Shown here in pieces: positions 24,568 to 31,341 of a stretch of 48,093 nucleotides of DNA. The DNA lies in contig DASTTY010000024.1 of the NCBI GenBank assembly GCA_035759925.1, forward strand, positions 1 to 48,093, read 5' to 3'. Position numbers and translations under genes: made by a program. Origin of the DNA: RHKX01 sp035759925. Lineage in GTDB: Bacteria; Actinomycetota; Thermoleophilia; Solirubrobacterales; 70-9. Under the pieces are notes generated by a model. That model did no database searches. It was given only the letters and a program-made list of their open reading frames with translations, and was not told the origin of the DNA. Every line of letters begins with the position of its first letter. Position 1 is the stretch's first letter.

Positions 24568-24881
24568 TCCGACCTGCTGAGTCGGTTCGGTCGGCGACCT
24601 CCGCTCAGAAGCAAGCCCGCCGTGCCGCAGAGGTTCGATGGGCCGGTCACGAGAAGAGAGGCAGCCGTGGGTAGGCGACCGAACGACGCGCGGTTGCCAG
24701 ATCGCAATCAACCCGACGCTGAGGGTATGCGCGGTGGCGGGGTCGACTTCGAAAGCAGGGATACAGCTCTGGGCTATCGAGCGGATGGTCGTCAGCCTTC
24801 TCGAGGCCCGTGCTCGGTGGAAACCGCGATGACGCGGGGCGGGAGGAAGGCTCGCTTGCCAAGCGATCTTGAGCCGACGAT

Positions 24882-25070
24882 TCAGCGCCGCTTCGAATCG
24901 AGCAACTCGTCAACCAGATTGGCCGCCTCAACAACGTGGCGAACGCACTCATCCAGCCGGCGGACCTCAGACCTGCCGTCCAGTTGCTCTTTGGCACGGT
25001 TCAGCTTGGCAGCTACGGCGGCAAGCTGTAACTCGCTGATCAAGAGGTCCTTCTCAGTCCTGTCGATCAC
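24882..25070 (-). CDS. small helical hypothetical protein (62 aa)
   Basis: Unrecognised. GTG 25070 is preceded by AAGGGGGAGG. The product is almost wholly alpha-helical by pattern: ISELQLAAVAAKLNRAKEQL, then EVRRLDECVRHVVEAANLVD, with heptad-like spacing of leucine and valine, so a coiled coil or helical hairpin is likely. It is the last gene of the minus-strand string in the islet. The GC-rich third positions support coding, but the longer frame upstream to 25286 does not look like protein. Confidence 0.42.
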   Translation of the reverse strand: MIDRTEKDLLISELQLAAVAAKLNRAKEQLDGRSEVRRLDECVRHVVEAANLVDELLDSKRR

Positions 25071-25354
25071 GGCCTCCCCCTTCCCTGGCTGGTGCCTGAC
25101 CGCGACAGGCGGCTCTGACCGGCTACCCCTTCGCGTGGACGTCGAAACGAAGGACAACAAGCAGACCGGCTTAAGACGTTTGGCGCCGAACGCCGTGGGG
25201 ACGTGCCGGCCGACAGCTCTTGCGTCCCATCCCCAGCAATGGGGCTGTTCGGGAGCGGGTCGGTCCTGCCCGACCCGCCCCATCATGTCTTCAAACGAAG
25301 AAGAGGCGCGAGACCCTGCGGCCCCGCGCCCCTGTTCCCGCTTAGCTTCTCGAA

Positions 25355-25702
25355 CTACCGGTCGTCGCCGTTGCGAGCGCCGGCATTGCCGAGGTCATCG
25401 CCGTCGCGCTCGGCGAAGTAGGGCTCATTGCTGCCCGACTTGGCGAGGCCACGACCAATCGCGTAAGCGCCAGCGAGGATGGCCACGTAGAGCCACGCCT
25501 GACGGGCGACGAACTCATCGGTACCGCCCGTGTCACCGCCCTTGATGGCGGCTGCGCTGACGAGGATTCCGACGATGACGGCTACGGTGAGCCACCACTC
25601 GCTGGTCTTGATCGAGGCCTTCGTCTCAGTGGCGAGACGACGGACTCCGGTTGTTCGGGTGCGCACGGGCGTTGCCGTACGGCCCACGGTGCCTGCTTCC
25701 AT
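25355..25702 (-). CDS. small two-TM membrane protein
   Basis: 115 aa, not assignable to a named family. The N-terminal 30 residues are basic and threonine-rich (TATPVRTRTTGVRRLATETK). Two membrane segments follow, WWLTVAVIVGILVSAAAIKG and LYVAILAGAYAIGRGLAKSG, and the tail is polar (AERDGDDLGNAGARNGDDR). A good ribosome binding site (AAAGGAGAG, about 8 nt spacing) precedes ATG 25702. Translation would start right after the end of the truncated MpsC-like frame, suggesting a polycistronic message. Confidence 0.72.
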   Translation of the reverse strand: MEAGTVGRTATPVRTRTTGVRRLATETKASIKTSEWWLTVAVIVGILVSAAAIKGGDTGGTDEFVARQAWLYVAILAGAYAIGRGLAKSGSNEPYFAERDGDDLGNAGARNGDDR

Positions 25703-25717
25703 GAAGCTTGCTCTCCT

Positions 25718-26005
25718 TTATGTGCGACGGCCCAGTGGTGCGGACGGCGTCCGCATGTGCCGCTGCTGGGGTGTTCGCCCACAGTGCCCCGCAGCGCTGG
25801 CTTCAAACCTAAATAAGGAGCCTGGTGCCCTAACCGTCGAGCAAGCCCGTACATGGAGCACGAGAACCGAGTCCTCGTGGATGTAGGTCTTCGCCTTGAC
25901 CGGACCTCGGCCCAGGTGCTCTTTGAGCAGGGTGACGATCGAGCGGGAGATTGCTCGCGTGCGGCTGGTCTGCGGCGTGACCTTCGGCTCTTCGGCGTCA
26001 CTCAC
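25718..26005 (-). pseudogene. truncated MpsC/DUF2294-family gene
   Basis: The first 45 residues (GTG 26005) match the opening of MpsC/DUF2294 proteins: RAISRSIVTLLKEHLGRGPV followed by KAKTYIHEDSVLVL, including the signature GRGPxKAKTY. Homologues continue for a further 65-75 residues. Here the sequence becomes unrelated after VLVL and ends at a TAA touching the next ribosome binding site. Neither alternative frame restores the family sequence, so part of the gene was probably replaced rather than merely frameshifted. MpsC was linked to Na+-dependent membrane-potential generation. Confidence 0.6.
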
Positions 26006-26042
26006 TGGGCGGATTTTGGTCTCACTCGCTTCTCTTTTCTGG

Positions 26043-26393
26043 TCAAGGCACGGACGCGACGGCCTGTTCGACCTCGTCGAAGATGGCGATGTGCTGGTCG
26101 AGGCCGGTGACCTTGATGATCCGTTCGACCTGGCCCCGCGGACCGGCCAAGAGGACCTTCCCTCGGCTCTCGGCTCCGTCGGAGCCCTGCCATGCCTGGA
26201 CGATCGAAGCGATCCCCGATGAATCGATGAAATCGCATCCGGAGAGATCGATCACGACGCAGCCGGTCGAGGCGATGCCGCTGTCCAGGGCCCTCCAGAC
26301 GACGGGGGCGTCAGTGGCGTCAAGCTCGCCCGTGATCCGAAGGACCGTCACCCCGCCCATGAGCTCCGTGGAGCATCCGAAGGGGCGCATCAT
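26043..26393 (-). CDS. STAS-domain protein (anti-anti-sigma-like)
   Basis: 116 aa, a single STAS domain. Typical segments: VTVLRITGELDATDAPVVWR, VVIDLSGCDFIDSSGIASIV (with the phosphorylatable Ser of SpoIIAA-like proteins in DSSG), and RGQVERIIKVTGLDQHIAIF. Such proteins bind anti-sigma kinases and release a sigma factor, or act in stressosome-like modules; no kinase gene is present nearby. ATG 26393 has an AGGAGGG site 7 nt upstream and overlaps the stop of the 34-aa miniprotein (ATGA). Confidence 0.88.
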   Translation of the reverse strand: MMRPFGCSTELMGGVTVLRITGELDATDAPVVWRALDSGIASTGCVVIDLSGCDFIDSSGIASIVQAWQGSDGAESRGKVLLAGPRGQVERIIKVTGLDQHIAIFDEVEQAVASVP

Positions 26394-26494
26394 GATCGAG
26401 CCCTCCTGCGCGGCTCGTTATGGCCTAGAGCAACGCAATGGCTGCTGTCCCGCTCGATCTGATGACAACGCTGACAGATGTGAATGCTCGTCAT
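26390..26494 (-). CDS. 34-aa CxxC miniprotein coupled to the STAS gene
   Basis: Not previously named to my knowledge. ATG 26494 is preceded by TGAGGAG at good spacing and the stop overlaps the STAS start by 4 bases, the strongest support that it is translated. The product begins MTSIHICQRCHQIERDSSHC and ends in a basic tail PRRRARS. It holds CQRCH plus a third Cys and further His residues, enough for one zinc site. A role as a regulatory partner of the STAS protein, or as a translational coupler only, is inferred. Confidence 0.55.
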   Translation of the reverse strand: MTSIHICQRCHQIERDSSHCVALGHNEPRRRARS

Positions 26495-26905
26495 TTGAGG
26501 CTCCTCAGGCTTCCTAATGACGAGCCGTCCTCACGCCGCCTGTTCCCAGCAACCGGGTGTGGGCTCTTTGTGTCAGGCACCGACTCGCTCCACACTCAAG
26601 TCGGCTAGCCCGAACTTAGCACCGCGGCGTCACGCCGACAAGTGCCTCGATGGGCCGTTCTCCGGGCTACTGCACGAGCGCATTGAGAGTCGAGATTGCA
26701 GGCTCGGAGTCCGGGCTCCTCCAAAGCCAGCTAAGCGCCGCGGCCACGAGTTGAACTTCCGGGAGTCCCGCGCCGGTCTCAGCCCCGAACCGGTCGAGCC
26801 ATCAACTCGCGGCGCGAGGGAACCGCTCGTCCCCGTTCCGCGCCATCAGCCGACATACCCCCAAGGCATCGGCGAGCCCGAGCTTCAGATTGGCGGCGTA
26901 GGTGA
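26495..26905. other. gene-free part of the islet
   Basis: About 410 bp with no convincing gene. It contains a 13-bp dyad CGGCGT-C-ACGCCG at 26625-26637 and would hold the promoter of the minus-strand string. Open frames here lack ribosome binding sites and biased codon use. Confidence 0.45.
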
Positions 26906-27060
26906 CGTCTACATCGCCGAACAGCTCGGGCACACCGACCCCCGCTTCAGTTGACCGTCTACACGAAGGCCGTCAAGCGCCGGGGTAAGCTGTCGGGCGC
27001 GTACCTGGCTGAATACGAGCGATCGCTCGCGTGGGCTGCGCTTCCGACCGCTGAAAAGCA
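26906..27060 (+). pseudogene. tyrosine recombinase C-terminal remnant (right), frameshifted
   Basis: Reads DVYIAEQLGHTDPRFS in one frame and LTVYTKAVKRRGKLSGAYLA in the next, the two abutting at about 26952. Joined, they give the LGHxDPxxT..Y block of phage-type integrases, with the box-II His and the nucleophilic Tyr, then the C-terminal helix. The frame break plus the lack of any upstream catalytic Arg/Lys region makes this a pseudogene fragment. It lies about 80 bp upstream of tRNA-Cys. Confidence 0.62.
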
Positions 27061-27138
27061 CGAATGGGCACTAGCGCCCAGGTCGAGGACGCGATCCCTC
27101 TCGGTGACTCGTTCTAAACGGCTTACGGAAGTCCTCTT

Positions 27139-27209
27139 GGCGCCTTGGCGGAGTGGTTACGCAGCGGCCTGCAAAGCCGTTTACGCCGGTTCGATTCCGG
27201 CAGGCGCCT
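27139..27209 (+). tRNA. trnC-GCA: tRNA-Cys (anticodon GCA)
   Basis: 71-nt cloverleaf. The acceptor GGCGCCT pairs with AGGCGCC, the anticodon stem GCGGC/GCCGT has loop CTGCAAA (GCA at 34-36), and the T arm is GCCGG TTCGATT CCGGC. Discriminator T, as expected for Cys. CCA not encoded. Forms the right boundary of the islet. Confidence 0.97.
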
Positions 27210-27233
27210 TCCGAATGCGGCAGCCTCGTCTGG

Positions 27234-27239
27234 TTTGAT
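27234..27239 (+). promoter_or_regulatory. candidate -10 (TTTGAT) for the 2TM gene
   Basis: Ends 7 nt before ATG 27247, 24 bp after the tRNA-Cys 3' end. Confidence 0.3.
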
Positions 27240-27246
27240 TTCGGGC

Positions 27247-27525
27247 ATGGAAGCCTCCAGCCAGAAATCCCCCGAGCAGGAACTTCGCGAACGGGCCACC
27301 GAGCGGCTGAAGAGCAAGCGCGAGTTCCGTACCCACCTCGTCATGTACGTGCTCGTCAACGCGATGCTCGTCGTTATCTGGGCCGTCACCGACAGCGGGT
27401 TCTTCTGGCCGATCTTCCCGATCGTCGGCTGGGGCATCGGACTCGGCGGTCACGCCTGGTCGATCTACGGTGACAAGCCGATCGCCGAGGACGAGATCCG
27501 GCGGGAGATGGACAAGCTCCGGTAG
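27247..27525 (+). CDS. 2TM-domain protein
   Basis: 92 aa. Matches the small 2TM family: a charged N-terminal helix (ELRERATERLKSKREFRTHL), two adjacent membrane segments (VMYVLVNAMLVVIWAVT and FWPIFPIVGWGIGLGGHAW), and a charged C-terminal helix (EDEIRREMDKLR). The DSGFFWPIFPIVGWGIGLGG loop is the family's hallmark. Homologues are sometimes fused to histidine kinases; the stand-alone role is unknown. ATG 27247 is chosen because the sequence upstream of it is tRNA. Confidence 0.88.
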   Translation: MEASSQKSPEQELRERATERLKSKREFRTHLVMYVLVNAMLVVIWAVTDSGFFWPIFPIVGWGIGLGGHAWSIYGDKPIAEDEIRREMDKLR

Positions 27526-27674
27526 GCGAGAGCTCTCGGCGCCGGCGACCGGCCGCAGATCAGGTCCCGGTTGCGCAAGCGGGCCGGTAGTCCTAAGCTC
27601 GGTTTACGAGACCGTCACTCGGGAAGGTGATGCTCGTGGGACTGGGAACGAGGTTCGTGGGAAAGGGGAAGAGG

Positions 27675-28004
27675 ATGAGGAAGCTCAAGGTCCACTTCGG
27701 GGTCTTCGCAGTGATCGCCGCGCTGATGCTCGTGCTCGCGCCAGTCAGCTTCGGCGAGAACTCGTCGGTCGGTACCTATGGCGGCTCGGGCGGCAGCGTC
27801 GCCGGCAGCGTCGCCTCGGGCAGCGCCGGATCCGGGTCCGGAGCCACGGCATCGCCGACTGCGTCGAGCTCGAGTGGACTGCCGTTCACGGGATTCGACG
27901 TCGCCCTTCTGGCCGGCGGCGGACTGCTGCTCGTGCTCGGTGGCTTCGCGATGGCGCGGATGGCCGCCCGGAGCGGGTCCGAGACCGCCGGCAGCGGCCT
28001 CTAG
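27675..28004 (+). CDS. LPFTG-anchored cell-surface miniprotein
   Basis: 109 aa, in the order signal peptide (KLKVHFGVFAVIAALMLVLA, cleavage near SFG), a roughly 40-residue Gly/Ser/Ala-rich spacer, the sortase motif LPFTG at about residues 69-73, a hydrophobic segment (VALLAGGGLLLVLGGFAMA) and a short basic tail (ARMAARSG). This is the sorting signal of a sortase substrate, but there is almost no exposed domain between signal and anchor. A good GGGGAAGAGG ribosome binding site precedes ATG 27675. No sortase gene is in the window. TAAGCT near 27594 is a possible -10. Confidence 0.85.
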   Translation: MRKLKVHFGVFAVIAALMLVLAPVSFGENSSVGTYGGSGGSVAGSVASGSAGSGSGATASPTASSSSGLPFTGFDVALLAGGGLLLVLGGFAMARMAARSGSETAGSGL

Positions 28005-28034
28005 ACACCCGAATCGAAGGCCCTGCGGGCTGAT

Positions 28035-29495
28035 TCAGCCGGCTCGGCGCGCGCGGACCTTGAACTTCCGGTAGCGCGACGCCGACGGCTTCACGGTCCG
28101 GTGCCCGAGGTAGCGGGCACGGATCCGATATGTGCCGGGCTTGAGGACGCGGTGCCCGAACCGGCCGAGCCGGGTCCGGAACCGGCCGCCGCTCCGAACC
28201 CGGACGAACCGCTGTGGGGACGCCCTTCGCCAGTGTCCGTGGGCGCGGCGGTAGACCCGGAGCCGGACCTTCCCCGCGAACCACGGGGACGTGCTCCCGC
28301 GTGGCGATACCCGGCCGAGGACGCTGCTGCGGCGCGGCGAGGAAGCACCCTTCCCCTTCACCTTCACGTCGGTCTTGGTGGGCGTCACGATCGGCGATCC
28401 GGTCGCGGTGGCGACAGCGTTCCGGTAGGCATCGAAGGCAGGCTTCGGGGACCAGTCGGCCCGCACGAGCCCGAAGAAGTCCTCACGGGTGTGCTTGTTG
28501 GTCCCCTGGTCGCGACCCTGATAGGTGAACAGCGGGCCGGACCAGGCGTAGCCCGTCCAGAGCGAGAACGCGCGCGTCAGCATCCTCGCCTGTGTCGACT
28601 CGCTGACGTGGCTTCCGGAGGGGCCGTTCGTCGGGGCGCCGAACTCGGTGGCCCAGATCTTCTTGCCCGCGTCGCCGTTGTCGGTCATGACCGAGCGCAG
28701 GCTCGGGTTGGTCCCGTACATCTGGTACCAGGCGCTCCATTCCTCGGCGGCGCCGGGATAGGCAGGCCAGCAGTAAGGGTGATGCGCGACCGCGTCGAAC
28801 GACCCGCCGGCACCGGCCGCGTAGACCCCACGCAGGAACCGGACGGGCGCGATGTCCGCGGGATCGGTCGGCGCCGGAGCGGTGCCGCCGGTGAGCACGG
28901 TCGCGGCCGGATCGGCGGCCTTGATCGCCGGATATGCGGCCTCGAGGAGCGCCGCGTAGTCATCGGCATTCGGAGCCGGCTGCCAGAACGCCTTCGCATT
29001 CGGCTCGTTCCAGATCTCGAAGGCGTGGACGCCGAGCGCCGAGTAGTGGGCCGCGGCTTGCTTCGCGAACGCGGCGTACTGCTGCGGGTCGGGACGGTAG
29101 GTGGCGGACGTACCGGGTGGCCGGGCCCAGTCGGGCGTGTAGAGGATGCCGCCGAGTACGTTCAGCCCGCGGCTGCGGGCTCCAGCGACGACCCGGTCGA
29201 TCGCGGCCCAGTCGTAGCTGGACGGACCGTGTCGCTGGATCTGGGCCCAATTGATGTCGATCCGGATCCATTTCGCCCCGACGTCACGGATCAGGTCGAG
29301 ATCGCGGGCCTGCGTCGTCGCGTCCTCATCCTGGATCCCGCCGCCGGTGGCGACGCCGAAGCCGGTGGCACCGGGCAGCGCTGCCTGCGAGCTATCCGTC
29401 ATGGCGAACTGCGCCGACAGTAGCGCCGCCGCGACGAGCAGCGCCGCCGGCAGGAGGCGGCGGAGCGGGCGGGCAGGGTGGGCGGCTGGCAACAT
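28035..29495 (-). CDS. secreted clan GH-A glycoside hydrolase (GH39/PslG-like)
   Basis: 486 aa. Signal peptide: basic RPLRRLLP and a hydrophobic stretch to about residue 38. The TIM barrel has the clan-A pair, acid/base E164 in FEIWNEPN and nucleophile E284 in WATEFGAPTN, consistent with a retaining mechanism. Early strands VGAKWIRIDINWAQIQRHGP and LNVLGGILYTPDWARP resemble GH39 and the exopolysaccharide hydrolase PslG. The last ~110 residues form an Ig-like domain unusually rich in Arg and Lys. An AGAGGA site precedes ATG 29495. Position beside the glycan locus suggests trimming or release of that polymer (inference). Confidence 0.87.
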   Translation of the reverse strand: MLPAAHPARPLRRLLPAALLVAAALLSAQFAMTDSSQAALPGATGFGVATGGGIQDEDATTQARDLDLIRDVGAKWIRIDINWAQIQRHGPSSYDWAAIDRVVAGARSRGLNVLGGILYTPDWARPPGTSATYRPDPQQYAAFAKQAAAHYSALGVHAFEIWNEPNAKAFWQPAPNADDYAALLEAAYPAIKAADPAATVLTGGTAPAPTDPADIAPVRFLRGVYAAGAGGSFDAVAHHPYCWPAYPGAAEEWSAWYQMYGTNPSLRSVMTDNGDAGKKIWATEFGAPTNGPSGSHVSESTQARMLTRAFSLWTGYAWSGPLFTYQGRDQGTNKHTREDFFGLVRADWSPKPAFDAYRNAVATATGSPIVTPTKTDVKVKGKGASSPRRSSVLGRVSPRGSTSPWFAGKVRLRVYRRAHGHWRRASPQRFVRVRSGGRFRTRLGRFGHRVLKPGTYRIRARYLGHRTVKPSASRYRKFKVRARRAG

Positions 29496-29811
29496 CTGGG
29501 TCCTCTTCGTGGGCCGGCCGCTCTCGAACCGGTGAGAGGGGCTCAGGTGCGCGTCGGCGCGATGGCTTCACCCGCGTATCGACAGCGCCCGTTCGCCGTT
29601 GACCGTCAGCGACGCCCGTGGACGTCCGTATGACGTGCCGCCCTGCAATTCAGCCTTCGCCGCCGGCGAGCGGCGGGCGCCCCCGGATTCACGCAATAGA
29701 CTTTCGCCGCCCCAGACCGGACAGGATGACCGTAGGCGGCGCGAGATCGGCGCCGGACACCAATTTGACCCGCCAGCGCCCCGCAAACCCACGCGCGACC
29801 GCCCCGACCGG
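29496..29811 (+). promoter_or_regulatory. upstream region of the glycan operon
   Basis: 316 bp between divergent genes. TAGACT at 29697-29702 is a candidate -10 that would give the BY-kinase gene a leader of about 105 nt, unlike the leaderless pattern elsewhere. No convincing small gene or known riboswitch was recognised. Confidence 0.4.
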
Positions 29812-31338
29812 ATGACCACGGGAGGCGTCGACGCCCTCAAGGCTGCGATCCGCCGGTCGCTGCCGTTGCTGATCGGCCTGATCGTGCTCGGGATCATCGC
29901 CGTCAACGTCTTCCAGCAGGCCCGCGGCGCGAGATACGAAGCGACCGCCAAGGTCCTCGTCACGAGTACCCCGCTCGCGAGCATCATCTCCGGGACCCAG
30001 CCGGGCTTCGTCGATCCGGAGCGGGTCCAGCAGACGGCGATCGGCATCGCCGAGTCGAGCGAGGTCTACCGGGTCGCGGCGGCGAGGAACCACCACCAGC
30101 ACGGCTCCGCCGGCGATCTGCAGTCTGCGGTCAGCGTCTCCGCCGACACCAACAACGACCTGATCTCGTTCACCGCCTCCAGCTCCGACCCCGAGGAGGC
30201 GGTCGGGATGGCGAACGCGGTCGCGCGGGGCTACATCGGCTTCCGCAAGCGACTCGCCGGCTCCCAGATCGCGGACACGATCAAGGGCCTGAAGGAAAGC
30301 CTGGATCAGCTTCCCTCCGACGACCCGAAGCGCTCGCGCGTCGAGAACGACCTGAGCCGTCTCCAGGTCCTCCAGGACAATGCGAGTGACAGCCAGCTCG
30401 TCGAGAGCGCGACGTCCGCAGGCAAGACCAGCCCGGCGCCGCTCAAGGACTCGGTCGTCGGGCTGTCGATCGGGTTGATCATCGGCCTGCTGCTGATCGC
30501 GATCCGCGAGGCGGTCGATACGACGGCCCGCTCCGAGGGCGACGTCGAGGACCTGCTCGGGCTGCCGGTACTGGCGAGTGTGCGGACGGTCCCGCGTCAT
30601 TCCCGCCTCGTCACCTACGGTCGCCACGAGGCCGAGTTCGCCGACGCCTATGCGCTGCTCGCCGCGCAGCTGGTCCATACGAAGGCGGGCGAGGAGGGTG
30701 CGGCCCTCGCGATCACCAGCGCGGTGCCCAAGGAGGGCAAGACGATCACCGCCGCCAACCTGGCGGTCGCCGTGGCCCGGCGCGGATCGAACGCGATCCT
30801 CGCCGACTTCGACTTCCGCAAGCCCGGCATCGGCGAGACGTTCGGGCTCCCCGACGACGCTCCGGGGGCGATCCAGGTCATGGCCCAGGAGGTGCCGCTC
30901 GAATCGGCGCTCTGGTCGGCATCGCTGGAGGGAACGCGTCCGGTCCTCGAGAGCGGCGGCAGCGCGCCCGCGCATCCGCCGCGGACCGGCGGGATCCGGG
31001 CGCCGCAGTCGAACGGCTCGCTGCGGGTGCTCCCCGCGGGCGGTGCGACCCGCAGCGCCCCACACCAGGAGCAGCTCCAGTACCTGCTGACGATGCTGCA
31101 GTCCGAGGCCGACCTCGTCATCCTCGACACCCCGCCCGCCCTGCTGACGGTCGAGGTCGCCGAGCTCTCGAGGCTGGTCGATGCGGTGCTGTTGATCGTC
31201 CGGCAGGGCGTGGTCACGCAGCGCAACCTGCGCGCGCTGCAGCGCCAGCTGCGAACCTGGCCATCTGAGATCCTCGGCACGGTGATGACCGATGTGCGCA
31301 CGGACACCAAGTACGCCGACTACGGCAAGGCCTATTAG
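29812..31338 (+). CDS. Wzz-like chain-length regulator fused to BY-kinase
   Basis: 508 aa. The Wzz-like part has TM1 at about 17-33, an extracytoplasmic region, and TM2 at about 215-232. The cytoplasmic bacterial tyrosine kinase follows with Walker A SAVPKEGKT (about 303-311), Walker A' LADFDFRKPG (about 330-339) and Walker B LVILDTPP. The C-terminus carries only TKYADYGKAY, a short rather than rich tyrosine cluster. A glycine/proline-rich insert sits between A' and B (ESGGSAPAHPPRTGGI). ATG 29812 begins at the natural N-terminus. These kinases cycle by autophosphorylation to control polymer assembly, opposed by the CpsB-type phosphatase encoded at 34999. Confidence 0.9.
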   Translation: MTTGGVDALKAAIRRSLPLLIGLIVLGIIAVNVFQQARGARYEATAKVLVTSTPLASIISGTQPGFVDPERVQQTAIGIAESSEVYRVAAARNHHQHGSAGDLQSAVSVSADTNNDLISFTASSSDPEEAVGMANAVARGYIGFRKRLAGSQIADTIKGLKESLDQLPSDDPKRSRVENDLSRLQVLQDNASDSQLVESATSAGKTSPAPLKDSVVGLSIGLIIGLLLIAIREAVDTTARSEGDVEDLLGLPVLASVRTVPRHSRLVTYGRHEAEFADAYALLAAQLVHTKAGEEGAALAITSAVPKEGKTITAANLAVAVARRGSNAILADFDFRKPGIGETFGLPDDAPGAIQVMAQEVPLESALWSASLEGTRPVLESGGSAPAHPPRTGGIRAPQSNGSLRVLPAGGATRSAPHQEQLQYLLTMLQSEADLVILDTPPALLTVEVAELSRLVDAVLLIVRQGVVTQRNLRALQRQLRTWPSEILGTVMTDVRTDTKYADYGKAY

Positions 31339-31341
31339 ACA

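Larger units (their letters stand above)
24498..27138. mobile_element. lower-GC islet bracketed by integrase remnants
   Basis: About 2.6 kb between cotH and tRNA-Cys in which base composition and codon use fall away from the neighbours. Plus-strand fragments of a tyrosine-recombinase C-terminus occur at both ends (24499-24567 and about 26906-27060). A minus-strand string of small genes lies between them. This is read as the decayed residue of integrative elements; no intact integrase or att duplication was found. The stretch 24568-24881 holds nothing I can recognise. Confidence 0.55.

Noticed and set aside
24535..25545. 336-codon plus-strand frame in the islet
   Set aside because: Codon use and composition are not protein-like beyond the first 16 codons, which are the integrase remnant; it is antisense to better-supported genes.
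26517..26954. 145-codon plus-strand frame in the islet
   Set aside because: Only the last ~16 residues match integrases; the rest has no homology-like features, so only the tail was annotated as a remnant.
27139..27209. attachment-site duplication of the tRNA-Cys 3' end within the islet
   Set aside because: No second copy of the T-arm/acceptor sequence was found between 24.5 and 27.1 kb.
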